Positions 32,669 to 42,285 of a stretch of 64,000 nucleotides of DNA are shown piece by piece. Position 1 is the first letter of the stretch. The number at the start of each line of letters is the position of its first letter. The stretch spans positions 1-64,000 of the forward strand of contig JAECUM010001124.1 of NCBI GenBank assembly GCA_016617855.1, in the 5' to 3' direction. A model generated the notes under the pieces. The model had not been told where the DNA came from. It saw only the letters and a list, made by a program, of their open reading frames with translations, and searched no databases. Origin of the DNA: Megalonaias nervosa (Eukaryota; Mollusca; Bivalvia; Unionida; Unionidae). The translations under genes were made by a program, and so were the position numbers.

Positions 32669-32816
32669 AAATGTTGTGTTTTGAAAAAAAATGTGTCTGT
32701 CGTTTGTTTTCAAAAAAACACTGTGAATATATGCTCTTTGACTTCTTTCTATCCCTCATCATGACATTCGCTATCATAGCGTTCCGACACTAAAACCAAG
32801 TAGGGATGTTTTCTAT

Positions 32817-32842
32817 CGCGTCCGCGTTTGAACCATATAAAG
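32817..32842 (+). promoter_or_regulatory. Outer-gene promoter: CGCGTCCGCG box plus TATA
   Basis: CGCGTCCGCG (32817-32826), then ATATAAAG (32835-32842), 45 bp before the ATG. It resembles the CACGTCCGTG box plus TATA of the next two outer genes. Confidence 0.55.
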
Positions 32843-32887
32843 CGGGTGGGTCTCCAGTCTGACCATTCACTGTTGACTCGTCAACCT

Positions 32888-33262
32888 ATGAAGATGCCTT
32901 CCAGACTAGCCCAGCTGAACGAAGCTTACGTCAATTTACATCGTGTCAGGCTAAACCTGATACCGAAGCCTGAAGAAATAGAGAATGTTAGGATGCTCTC
33001 CACAGTCCAAGGTCTGATAGAAGAGATGTTTAGAGAGGAAATTAAAAAAGAACAAGAAGAATGGACTGAGAAATACAGACTTCAGAAGAAGCAGAGAGAA
33101 GAACAACAACAACAGCAGCAGCAGCAGCAGCAGCAAGAACCAGACAGAGGTTTTGTGGACTGTCGAGTAGACACCAAAGAATTCTCTTTCTCTTTTCGCA
33201 GAAGCAGACCGTATCCAATAGGAAAGCCTACTGCCAGACGGGGACGCAATCTTAGACAGTAA
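32888..33262 (+). CDS. Poly-Gln coiled-coil protein, right outer gene 1 (124 aa)
   Basis: ATG at 32888, with an alternative Met two codons later. It is a helical charged region followed by a run of about 12 Gln (33103-33138, CAA/CAG mix) and a basic Arg-rich tail. No family recognised. Its leader has CAGTCTG and TTGAC elements shared with the 33680 gene, which suggests duplicated modules. Stem-loop SL3 follows 37 nt after the stop. Confidence 0.6.
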   Translation: MKMPSRLAQLNEAYVNLHRVRLNLIPKPEEIENVRMLSTVQGLIEEMFREEIKKEQEEWTEKYRLQKKQREEQQQQQQQQQQQEPDRGFVDCRVDTKEFSFSFRRSRPYPIGKPTARRGRNLRQ

Positions 33263-33299
33263 AAAAAGATTGCCATTACTTCCGTGAACAAAAAAAAAC

Positions 33300-33315
33300 A
33301 GCCCTTTTCAGGGCT
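33300..33315 (+). terminator. Histone-type 3' stem-loop SL3
   Basis: AGCCCTTTTCAGGGCT (perfect 6-bp stem, TTTC loop), A-rich 5' flank, then ACCCA and CTCGAAAAGA. The stretch from stem-loop to purine block is almost identical to SL2, 15.7 kb away. Confidence 0.8.
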
Positions 33316-33367
33316 ACCCAATACTCTCGAAAAGACATACTCATTCAATTTGCCAAAATTTGTAATT

Positions 33368-33481
33368 AGAAAATAGAAGTGTGTCTATAAGCACTTCGTT
33401 TCTTTTGTCAGTAAAACAAAATATTTGTGTGTTTGTATGTTTTAAAAAAAATAGAAGTGTGCCTATAAGCACTTCGTTTCT
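33368..33481 (+). repeat. Direct repeat of about 34 bp between outer genes
   Basis: AATAGAAGTGTG(T/C)CTATAAGCACTTCGTTTC occurs twice (about 33369 and 33449), with a TATAAGC core. A shorter relative occurs after SL4 near 34310. It may be an upstream control element. Confidence 0.7.
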
Positions 33482-33603
33482 CTGTCTTGTCCAATCGTGT
33501 CTGTCTGTGTTTGTAAGTAAAAGTAAAAAAGTCAACGTGAGTGCTTCTTTTAAGTCCGCGCGTTACATGTGATGGTAAATTTGAGTGCTAGGGAATGTTT
33601 ACC

Positions 33604-33630
33604 TTCACGTCCGTGCTACAGGGATATAAA
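33604..33630 (+). promoter_or_regulatory. Outer-gene promoter: TTCACGTCCGTGCT box plus TATA
   Basis: The box at 33604-33617 and ATATAAA at 33624-33630 lie 50 bp before the ATG. The identical 14-bp box stands before the 35343 gene. Confidence 0.6.
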
Positions 33631-33679
33631 GCCAAGAGCACGTCAGTCTGGCTACCAACGTTGACCAGTCAATATTAAA

Positions 33680-34211
33680 ATGAATAACAGAATAAGCAAG
33701 CTATTGGAGTTCCAAATGCACCTGGAGTATGCCAGGCGGTTGCTAGAGGAGCTGGCTATGGAGGTTATAGCCGAAGAAGCCAGGCTTGAAGAGGAGGAGA
33801 AGAAAAAGAAAGAAGAGGAGATGAGAGGGATCCTACCTCACCTCATGCTAAGACCTCTGTGTGAGGTCAAGCCTGAGGTGAGGACGCCTCCACAGGCAGT
33901 AGCAGCACCACAACAAAGACAGCCACAACCTCTGCCGCCAGTACCACCAGTACCAAGAGCCGCTGTCCTCCAGACAGAAAACTGGGATGAGGAATTGGAA
34001 AGACAGGCAAGAGTGGGAACCTCGGCGTCAGCATCCCAGGGTGTTGAATAGAAGAAGAAGGGAACAAGTGTTCACTATCCCTCAAACTGAGGAGTGGGAT
34101 AGTGAAGCCAATCAACCTCCCTCTGCGCTCCCAACCACACGCATCAATTGGGAGCAGGACTGGAGCCGGCGATGCGTGTGTGGTGCCCGCCCTGGGAGAT
34201 GTCATCATTAA
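33680..34211 (+). pseudogene. Charged coiled-coil protein, right outer gene 2, probable frameshift
   Basis: The ATG frame (33680-34051) encodes a Glu/Lys coiled coil, then a Pro/Gln-rich linker and NWDEELERQ. A second frame (from about 33987 to 34211) takes over with Arg-rich sequence, TIPQTEEWDSE and a C-terminal CVCGARPGRCHH that could bind metal. One frame change near 33990-34050 probably splits one protein. Two overlapping genes are the alternative. SL4 lies 27 nt after the second stop, not after the first, which supports a single gene. No family recognised. Confidence 0.5.
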
Positions 34212-34238
34212 CCAGGTGCATTTGCAGTTCTAAAAAAC

Positions 34239-34254
34239 AGCCCTTTTCAGGGCT
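34239..34254 (+). terminator. Histone-type 3' stem-loop SL4
   Basis: AGCCCTTTTCAGGGCT, a perfect 6-bp stem with TTTC loop, followed by AACCA and CTCTAGAAAAGAGA. Confidence 0.78.
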
Positions 34255-34342
34255 AACCAGATCTCTAGAAAAGAGAACCTATTCAATTTGCCAATTCGTG
34301 TGAATGTAGTGTAGTGTGACTATAAACACTCACTCTTTACTG

Positions 34343-34386
<44 letters not shown>

Positions 34387-35235
34387 ATGCTTACTCGTTC
34401 GTTGGTGTGGATAGTATATGGGGGTGTGTTTTATGCTTGCTCGTTCGTTGGTGAGGATAGTATAGTGTGTGTTTTATGCTTGCTCGTTCGTTGGTGTGGA
34501 TAGTATATAATATGTTTTTTTCTCATCCCGATTGTGTGGATGGTATGTTTGTGTGTTTTATGTTTGCTCGTTCGTTGGTGAGGATAGTATAGTGTGTGTT
34601 TTATGCTTGCTCGTTCGTTGGTGTGGATAGTATATAATATGTTTTTTTTCTCATCCCGATTGTGTGGATGGTATGTTTGTGTGTTTTATGCTTGCTCGTT
34701 CGTTGGTGAGGATAGTATATTTGTGTGTTTTATGCTTGCTCGTTCGTTAGTGAGAATAGTATATTGTGTGTTTTATGCTTGCTCGTTCGTTGGTGTGGAT
34801 AGTATATAATATGTTTTTTTCTCATCCTGATTGTGTGGATGGTATATTTGTGTGTTTTATGCTTGCTCGTTCATTGGTGTGGATAGTATATTGTGTGTTT
34901 TATGCTTGCTCGTTCATTGGTGTGGATAGTATATAATATGTTTTTTTCTCATCCCGATTGTGTGGATGGTATATTTGTGTGTTTTATGCTTGCTCGTTCA
35001 TTGGTGTGGATAGTATATAATGTTTTTTTCTCATCCCGATTGTGTGGATGGTATGTTTGTGTGTTTTATGCTTGCTCGTTCGTTAGTGAGGATAGTATAT
35101 TGTGTGTGTTTTATGCTTGCTCGTTCATTGGTGTGGATAGTATATTGTGTGTTTTTTTCTCATCCCGATTGTGTGGATGGTATATTTGTGTGTTTTATGC
35201 TTGCTCGTCCGTTAGTGAGGATAGTATATCATATG
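34343..35235. repeat. Minisatellite inside the provirus with (TG)n start
   Basis: A TG run (34343-34384) is followed by about 16 variants of a unit containing TTTTATGCTTGCTCGTTCGTTGGTG and GGATAGTATA, alternating with a TTTTTTCTCATCCCGATTGTGTGGATGG unit. Several frames are open across it because the unit lacks stops. I regard these as by-products. It separates outer genes 2 and 3. Confidence 0.9.
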
Positions 35236-35261
35236 TGAAGTGAGTGTAAGGCATGTTTTCC

Positions 35262-35288
35262 TTCACGTCCGTGCTTGAAGTATATAAA
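35262..35288 (+). promoter_or_regulatory. Outer-gene promoter: TTCACGTCCGTGCT box plus TATA
   Basis: Identical 14-bp box at 35262-35275, TATATAAA at 35281-35288, 55 bp before the ATG at 35343. Confidence 0.6.
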
Positions 35289-35342
35289 AGCATAGCGTTC
35301 GTCATTCGCGCCATTCTACACAGAATAAAAAGGAACAGCAAA

Positions 35343-35918
35343 ATGGATTTAATCAACAAGTTAAGAGATAGTTGGTGCTGGATGGTAGATGCAGTCTATG
35401 TGGTGGAAAAACTTCAAAAGGAGTGGAGGTTTCAAGTTAGCCTAGACTTTATGGCGAGACTCAAAGCAGCAAGTTATCATTTGCAAATGATAATAATGGA
35501 AGAAGCAGATAAGTTGAGAGGCTTCAACTATCCGAAATATGTGAGAGTAGGAACCTTGAAGGAGATTTTGGATATTGTCGTTGAATTGGAATCTTTTTTG
35601 GAAGGTATCTTCTCTTTAACAGAATGGCCTTTTGTCAAAAAAGGCTTAGACAATATCAAGAAAGGGGAAGACCTAATGAGAAAAGTACTGAAAGAAGAAG
35701 AAGTGGAAAAGATCAAGGAAACGTGGAAGAAAGAAAGAAAGGACAAAGAAAACCAAAAAAAGAAAGAAGAGTTTGAGAAACTAAATCAGAACTGGATGAA
35801 AATCCAACAAAAATTCAGAACTCTCGGACATCCTGACTGGATGCCCGAAGAAGAAAAGAGAAAGAAGAAAGGAATTATTGAGAAAGTCAGGACATGGTGG
35901 AAGAACTGGAGAAGATAA
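35343..35918 (+). CDS. Charged helical protein, right outer gene 3 (191 aa)
   Basis: ATG at 35343 after the TATA box. The N-terminal 110 residues are mixed hydrophobic and helical (LINKLRDSWCWMVDAVYVVEKL). Residues about 115-160 are a Lys/Glu coiled coil and the end is Trp/Lys-rich (WWKNWRR). No family recognised. Intact. It ends 17 nt before the TIR-borne stem-loop SL5. Confidence 0.6.
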   Translation: MDLINKLRDSWCWMVDAVYVVEKLQKEWRFQVSLDFMARLKAASYHLQMIIMEEADKLRGFNYPKYVRVGTLKEILDIVVELESFLEGIFSLTEWPFVKKGLDNIKKGEDLMRKVLKEEEVEKIKETWKKERKDKENQKKKEEFEKLNQNWMKIQQKFRTLGHPDWMPEEEKRKKKGIIEKVRTWWKNWRR

Positions 35919-35935
35919 AAGAAGAAGAACCCAAA

Positions 35936-35951
35936 GGCCCCTTTCAGTGCC
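35936..35951 (+). terminator. Histone-type 3' stem-loop SL5 (degenerate)
   Basis: GGCCCCTTTCAGTGCC keeps the TTTC loop and outer stem, but two pairs are lost compared with its TIR partner SL1. The 5' flank CCCAAA matches the CCAAA of true histone genes, and CTCGAAAAGA follows. Confidence 0.6.
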
Positions 35952-36362
35952 ACTTCCAATGCCTCGAAAAGATCTTAATTTCCATTTGGTCTCCACCCTA
36001 AACGAATATATATATAAAACCCTTCCTCTACTAAAAAACACGAACGCTCTTGATTCGTGTTTGTCTATAGCCCTCTCTCAGGTAGCCTGACGTCACAGTA
36101 CTTCTCTTTTTGCTACATTGTTACCAGTGTGACGTCATGCCACCTGTCGCTTATCGCTATACAGACCCACAGTATACTAGTAGCCACTCTACCCAATTTC
36201 CATTGACGCTATACGGGCCCAGGGTGTGCTAGTCACTCTACCCAATTTTCCATTGACGCTATACAGGCCCAGGGTGTGCTTTTATTTCTTGACGCTATAC
36301 GGGCCCAGGGGGGGTCTGTAATGCTAATTCCCATTGACGCTACGGTAACCCCTATTACTACT
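35936..36362. repeat. Right terminal inverted repeat of the provirus
   Basis: It mirrors the left repeat, with CRE palindromes at 36088-36095 and 36130-36137 and the same GACGCTATAC direct repeats. The inner edge carries the stem-loop copy, here on the plus strand and with two mismatches in the stem. Confidence 0.95.
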
Positions 36363-36690
36363 CCTAGTGGTTAGAGCGTCCGCCTCGGATGTTGGAGGTC
36401 GTGGGTTCGATCCCCGGCCGAGTCATACCTAAGACTTACAAAAATGGTACTAACAGCTGCCTCGCTTGACGCTCAGCATTAAGAGGTTAGTGTTAGGACT
36501 GGTGTGCCTGGTGTCAGGATAATGTGAATGGGTGGGACATCATGCTAAATGTCTTCGGCATGATGCCCCAGTGCTAGATATCACTATAAACTGCCACACT
36601 GCAGACATTGTAGCGATATGACTGAAAAATTGTTAAAGCTACGTTAAAAATCCAAATCACACGCACACGCACACACACACACACAATCAT
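36363..36690 (+). mobile_element. tRNA-derived SINE, copy 3, abutting the provirus
   Basis: Box A (AGTGGTTAGAGCG) and box B (GGTTCGATCCC) are both present, followed by the body shared with copies 1 and 2 and a (CA)n tail (36660-36685). It begins with CCTAGTGG directly after the provirus end and lacks about 15 bp of the 5' head seen in copy 2. Confidence 0.85.
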
Positions 36691-37685
36691 GGACAACTTT
36701 TAGCTAAGCAAACATTATGTTTACAACTTACAATAATGGACAAAAGTTAAGCATATTCTATAATCCATCAGTCCCGAGCATGTAAAACCCACTGTCTTGA
36801 AACCTTAAGCTGATCATGCTCCGAGAGAAGGTCTAATTTTCGTTACGGTGAATTTTCGAGTACATTTAGCCTAATCCCTCAGCGATGTGCCCACAATTAG
36901 CAATATGCCCGAAAGAATCACTTTTAGACTAGAATGACATGTACAGCACTAAGTTTTATGTATTCCGTTTGACTTATAAACGATTTATAGCGCAGTCTTG
37001 TATAAATGATATCACCTGACTTGTCTGCATCCGTGATTTCAAATATTTTGCGTGCATGTTTATATATATGTTTCGTTAAATCACAGTTGGCTAAAAGACG
37101 AGCAACCTAATAAAACTGACAGACCATATATAGAAAAAATGTTTTGTCCCAATGATTACATCAGGTAGATAGATCTGGAAAGGTCATTATCTTAAACACT
37201 TCTGCAACACATTCGCGAAGAGCTACAACCAGTGTGCCGTCTGTTTAGTAATTGTTCGGTTTGTTTTGCTTTTTTTAAATTTGTTTTACTGATCATTGTA
37301 ATTCAACAAAACGTATGTTTTCTTCCATGATCACATAATATTTTTTAGACTATTAGCAGATGGCGTTACATACCACAGAGGAAATGTTATTCCCAAGTCG
37401 TTTCATTAAATATCACGCAGTAGCTATTGAGCGTGAGAACTCATTCCCACCCCTAGTGAAATACTCTTGGCTGTTGTTCCTCAGTTGAGTTCACCGCGAC
37501 TCCGGTTAAAGTTAATTAAGTAAAACCTGGCTTACAGGACGGTGGTAGTGCAGTTGTTTTTCTTTAGTGTAAAACCATCAACGTTTTGAAAGTCTTGCTT
37601 TTAATCTCTGAGATATAAACCGAACGCATTTATTGTCATAGGCCCACCAACAGACGTCATTATGTCGGCCGTTAAGTAGACAACC
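36691..37685. other. Gene-free interval
   Basis: AT-rich sequence without recognisable coding or repeat structure. Confidence 0.6.
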
Positions 37686-37686
37686 T

Positions 37687-38600
37687 TCAAGGTGATAGCA
37701 CTGCAAGCGCTGGCCGTGCTGGTACTGTCAGCCTCGCGGTCAATAGTTTCTCAAGAGGGGCGAGTCCAAAGGCACCTGACATACCTGACCCTGAGACGAC
37801 ACCAGCGCCACCGCAATATAAACCTGGACCAAACATGCTTATAGTGTGCAAGCACTTGTACTTCATTTTAAAGCATATTAACCGGTGTTTTTCATCTAAA
37901 ATATGTGTTGTTTTTATCATGGATGACGCCTTAGAGTAATCTGAGACAATCTGGTTTTAATAGGACGCAACACCCGCAGGAATAAATTATAGCAGGTTCT
38001 GTGTTTGCATAAAAAATAATCCCAGATTTGTTAGTCTGTTCAAGTGGACATGGAACAGCGGCATTGAGATGAATGCTGGGGATATGATGCTACGAGTGTG
38101 TACCTTGCTATGAGAACCTACCCACCTACGAACCCATTGACGTAGGTCAACGGCAAGAGGAGCCAGGGAGTAAAGTCGGGGGAGTAAGAGAGCGTGATGC
38201 TGTCATATTCAGTTGCTGCGTTAAAGTTCGCATTCGTTCCAGGAGCGACAACCTGTGTTGCCTGCGTGATCGTGTGTATGTTACAATACCTGTAGGGAAT
38301 AGCATTGTTTTGCGGGTCTTTCAAACTCAAACGCGCATAAACAAATTTGTTCTTACTAAAATCAACCAAAATGTTGTACTATTTTGGTTTGTACCTGAGC
38401 TCCCGGAGCGCTACGAGCATACTTGGATCGGTACATATTGTAGACCCAACGGTCCATGTAAAGGATTGGTCAACATTAGGATAAGGAAACAATGTAGGTA
38501 CGCTGGAGGGCCGTATTGGTAGAGGAAAATTAATATTAAGCTGCGATTTTGAAATGGGATCGTATGAGTACAAGGAGAATTCAGTGCTAAAAGTTCCATC
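37687..38600 (-). other. Possible exons of an unrecognised gene
   Basis: Three minus-strand stretches have protein-like composition. 38403-38600 is YDPISKSQLNIN...SFTWTVGSTIC and ends at a GTACAA donor-like site. 38100-38355 is KNKFVYARLSLKDP...SPDFTPWLLLPLTYVNGF and ends near GTAGG. 37690-37850 is rich in Gly/Ala/Pro. The first two are separated by only about 50 bp, a very short intron, or a frameshift instead. I do not recognise the family. They may be host exons or another element's remnant. Confidence 0.35.
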
Positions 38601-39955
38601 TATTTAACATTATGGGACAGTATGGATACAAGGGAATATTTAATCTTCAAACTACACATTATACCCTATACTCCGTTTTCATATCCCAATAACTAGAAGT
38701 CTGCTGACCACAACCTCGCCATCTACTGACCAATATCCAGTCATCTACTAAAACCAAAATCGAATCATCTGCTAATCATCACCAACATTATACCACCAAC
38801 TCGCAGGTTGACTAGCCAACACCTACACTTACTAACTAATGAAATGGTAAGTATATATATGCACAATATACCATGAATAAGCCGTTTGGGCTACCAACAT
38901 CCGCATTTAATAACAACCAAAAAGGGTCGGAATATATACACACACAACATACATACAAACAGACTAACATACTGTCACAAATGGTACGATGCAAAGAAAG
39001 GGGATTAATAGAAATGAAATCCCTAGTAAACAGAAATAAAGCCCCCTACTCCCCCTATTCCAATACAGATTACCTACTATCCCCTTTTAAATGAATTACC
39101 ACCACCCTTATAATCTCTACAATCATATCAGTGAAGTGAAAGAAGAGGAAAGATTGGAAGATACACACACTGACAAATTTATATAATATCATACAGGGAG
39201 TGAAAAAAAATGTCAAAAAGTTGGACTGTTTATACATATACAATAAAAGAAGAGAATATATTAGCTGTGCTAACATGCATAACTAAGCACAGAGCTGGAC
39301 TATTAAACAAGATAAAAGGGTGGTGTTAAATTTCCAGAGATACAAACCACAAACAGTTAACAATAATACTATTTTCGTTTCTATCATCCAAGATTTAATT
39401 CTCTAACTAAAAGGTTATCTTTGATAAACTTTGGCAGAAAGTGTGTTGCAAAATATGTTTTTGCAATTTGGTTCACTGTATTACAAAATGTTTTTGCCAC
39501 TCTAGATTTAATATGCTAAGTGAAAAGCTATTTATGGTAATGTCCTGTAGGTAATGAGAAATGAGAGTTAAATTTCCCCCACTGTAAAAGAGTTTGGCTT
39601 GCAGCCAAGGGTTTCTTGTAGTGCATTGTTGTGACAGTTTCTGTTTGGGTTTTAAGATGGAAAAACAAAGTACATTCAAGTTCTGCATCGTTCATTGAGT
39701 GCATGTGCTTATAAGAAATGTTTTATCTTTGCCTTATCAATGCTCAGAAAAATAATCAAGACATAAATATGTTTTTGGAATATTCTATTGAATAAGAATT
39801 ACAACGAAATTTCAAAACGCTTTACAAAAGAACATTTTCTTCTTATTAGTTTTGCTGTCTTTGACATTCTGAATTTCTTTACTGAAATCATTTGTTATCC
39901 TGTTTCATCTTCTGATTCTGCAATTTCATCTTCTTTCTCTTTCGTTCACTTTCTT
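38601..39955. other. Gene-free interval
   Basis: No supported coding sequence. Short frames only, AT-rich. Confidence 0.55.
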
Positions 39956-39959
39956 CAAC

Positions 39960-40145
39960 ACTTTAAAGACCAATGTCCTTCATCTTGAGAATGATAACAA
40001 GGATCTTTACTTTAATCTCAGGATTTGGTTTCTCCGGTCTTGGATGTTCCTTTTCTTTAATGTTGTGGACATTATTACCCCAATGTCCTTTCCCCTGACT
40101 GATATAAAAGGTATTTTCACTTTCATCTTGAGAGGATTAGTTGAG
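39960..40145 (-). pseudogene. Decayed zinc-knuckle gene fragment, homologous to the provirus gene at 17654
   Basis: The plus-strand text runs parallel to 18051-18205. AAGACCAATGTCCTT and AATGATAACAAGGATCTT cover the second knuckle, CCCCAATGTCCTTTCCC and GATATAAAAGGTATT the first, with similar spacing. Both knuckles are thus recognisable on the minus strand, but stops and indels disrupt the frame. The flanking sequence shows no other provirus gene or TIR. Confidence 0.65.
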
Positions 40146-41689
40146 TTTTTCATGAGGTTTATGTAGTAAGTGCATTTTATAGTGATTCTCTGTAAATCTC
40201 TGACCAGACATAAGATTTGCATTATGTTGGGAGCAACACAAACATTTGCAACAAAGTGAACCAAACTGATATTGGATATTTTGCAACATATTTTCCACCA
40301 ATGTTTATCAAGCAACAATGGGAAGCCATTTAATGAGAAAATTAAGTCTTGGACAACAAAGAAGAAAACAGTACAATATATTGTAAACAGTTTATACATG
40401 TGTGAAGGCACTTCCCCTCTTTTCTCTTCTTTCACCCCAGGAGTGATAATATATGTCTGTGTGTCAAGTGTTTGTATATTCCTAACCTTTTCACTCCCTT
40501 CACTGCTTTGGGAATTATAAGGGTGGTAGGAGTAGTAGTTTTGGTTATAAGTGGATGGTAGGTAAGTTATAGGGGAATAGCAAAGAAATGGGATTTAGTT
40601 TTTTTCACTTATGGTTCATTACATTTCTTCTTCATCCCATCCTTTGCGCGAGAGCATATATGTGTGTGTAGATAGATAGATTATAAGATAGATATTATCA
40701 TGCAGATTAGAGAATTTTAATTTGAGCCCAGGTCCATGGATTACAGCATCCATCACCTTGCCTGCATGCACCAACCTCCATATCAATTTCGACCATGCAC
40801 CCATCAGTAAGAAATGATGCTACAAGGTCGGAGGTATAGGCATTCGTGTGTAGCAAACATACTCACAAACGTTATCAGCAGCACTGTTGTGTACATGATT
40901 AGTTGTTTCTAGAAAGTGGAGTTTCCAAAAAACTCTATATTTTAAATTGAACTACCAATGGGTCTACCTCACCCATTTCGCTTGTTAGTGACTCTATGAT
41001 TGAAATAGGCAGATTTTACAGAATGTTTACTAATTGTAAAGAAGGTTTACTATTTTAAAATAATAATCTAAGTTCTACTGTTTGAAATATTGCTGAAAGT
41101 TTAATTATACTTGTTTGAGTTGAGGGGGAGGGGTCTTTAATATCATCCATTTGTGACTTTAGTTTAAACCAGAATATGTAAAGGCAACAAATTCTGCTGT
41201 CTGTGGAGCTCAGTCTCAACTCTGACATTTGAAACTGGCAGATTTCTTTTGCCTAAATTCTAAGTTCCACATTTTTAATATTATCTTAGTTCTAAGTTCT
41301 ATTATTTTTATCCAAAGTCTGCTGAGTTTCACATATTATTTAAATTCAACTTTTTTTAAAAAAGAAATTGTCTTTGGGGTGGTAGGGTATTTGTTACTTT
41401 AAAAAAAATATAAAAATAATATGATTCAGGTACTGGCCCAGTATATAAAGTAACTACACTTCGTAAGTAAATATTTCTTGAATTATTGTATTGTCTTGCT
41501 GTGTGATATAGCAGTTCAAATTCTGATTAAAGAAATACTGATAATCACATGCCATATTAAAGTAAAGGCTTGAATGAAACTTCTTCCCAGTTAATGGCCT
41601 ACCCAAAATGGAAGACCACAACTGTATTTTCATCCAATGAATTCATTTTTGGTACTCTGACCTAATAGTTCATGATACTGGGCAACCTA
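40146..41689. other. Gene-free interval
   Basis: No supported coding sequence; AT-rich, ending in degenerate units of the minisatellite that follows. Confidence 0.55.
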
Positions 41690-42285
41690 AATACTGCTTT
41701 CTACAGTGACCCAATGGTTGATGCTACTATACAGCATGAATACTGCTTTCTACAGTGACCCAATGGTTGATGCTACTATACAGCATGAATACTGCTTTCT
41801 ACAGTGACCCAATGGTTGATGCTACTATACAGCATGAATACTGCTTTCTACAGTGACCCAATGGTTGATGCTACTCTACAGCATGAATACTGCTTTCTAC
41901 AGTGACCCAATGGTTGATGCTACTATGCAACATGAATACTGCTTTCTACAGTGACCCAATGGTTGATGCTACTATACAGCATGAATACTGCTTTCTACAG
42001 TGACCCAATGGTTGATGCTACTATGCAACATGAATACTGCTTTCTACAGTGGCCCAATGGTTGATGCTACTATACAGCATGAATACTGCTTTCTACAGTG
42101 ACCCAATGGTTGATGCTACTATACAGCATGAATACTGCTTTCTACAGTGACCCAATGGTTGATGCTACTATACAGCATGAATACTGCTTTCTACAGTGAC
42201 CCAATGGTTGATGCTACTATACAGCATGAATACTGCTTTCTACAGTGACCCAATGGTTGATGATACTATGCAACATGAATAGTGC
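41690..42285. repeat. 49-bp minisatellite, about 12 units
   Basis: The unit contains TACTGCTTTCTACAGTGACC and CAATGGTTGATGCTACTATA; units are nearly identical, with a CAGCATG/CAACATG variant. Diverged relatives continue to about 42710 (TACTCTGACCCAATAGTTGATGAT). Confidence 0.95.

Larger units (their letters stand above)
15963..36362. mobile_element. Maverick/Polinton (adintovirus-like) provirus, near full length, decayed
   Basis: The 20.4-kb unit is bounded by inverted repeats of about 430 bp whose outer ends both read AGTAGTA. It carries the family's hallmark set: protein-primed PolB, rve integrase with chromodomain, packaging ATPase, adenain-type protease, double-jelly-roll major capsid protein and penton-like minor capsid protein, plus basic core-like proteins. 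Coding density is far higher than in the flanks. The 6 bp outside the two ends (GACATA and CCTAGT) do not match, so no target-site duplication is visible. The right end directly abuts a 5'-truncated SINE. Defects in PolB, integrase, protease, ATPase and several small genes show that this copy cannot move or form particles by itself. Confidence 0.95.

Noticed and set aside
34594..35243. Frames of 71-116 residues in the provirus minisatellite
   Set aside because: Open in several frames because the unit lacks stops; no start context, no domain, variable unit number.
40007..40435. 142-residue minus-strand frame
   Set aside because: It overlaps the zinc-knuckle relic but mostly in a different frame, and shows no domain; not supported as a gene.
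41690..42285. CRISPR-like look of regularly spaced repeats
   Set aside because: Units are contiguous without unique spacers and the context is eukaryotic. It is a minisatellite.
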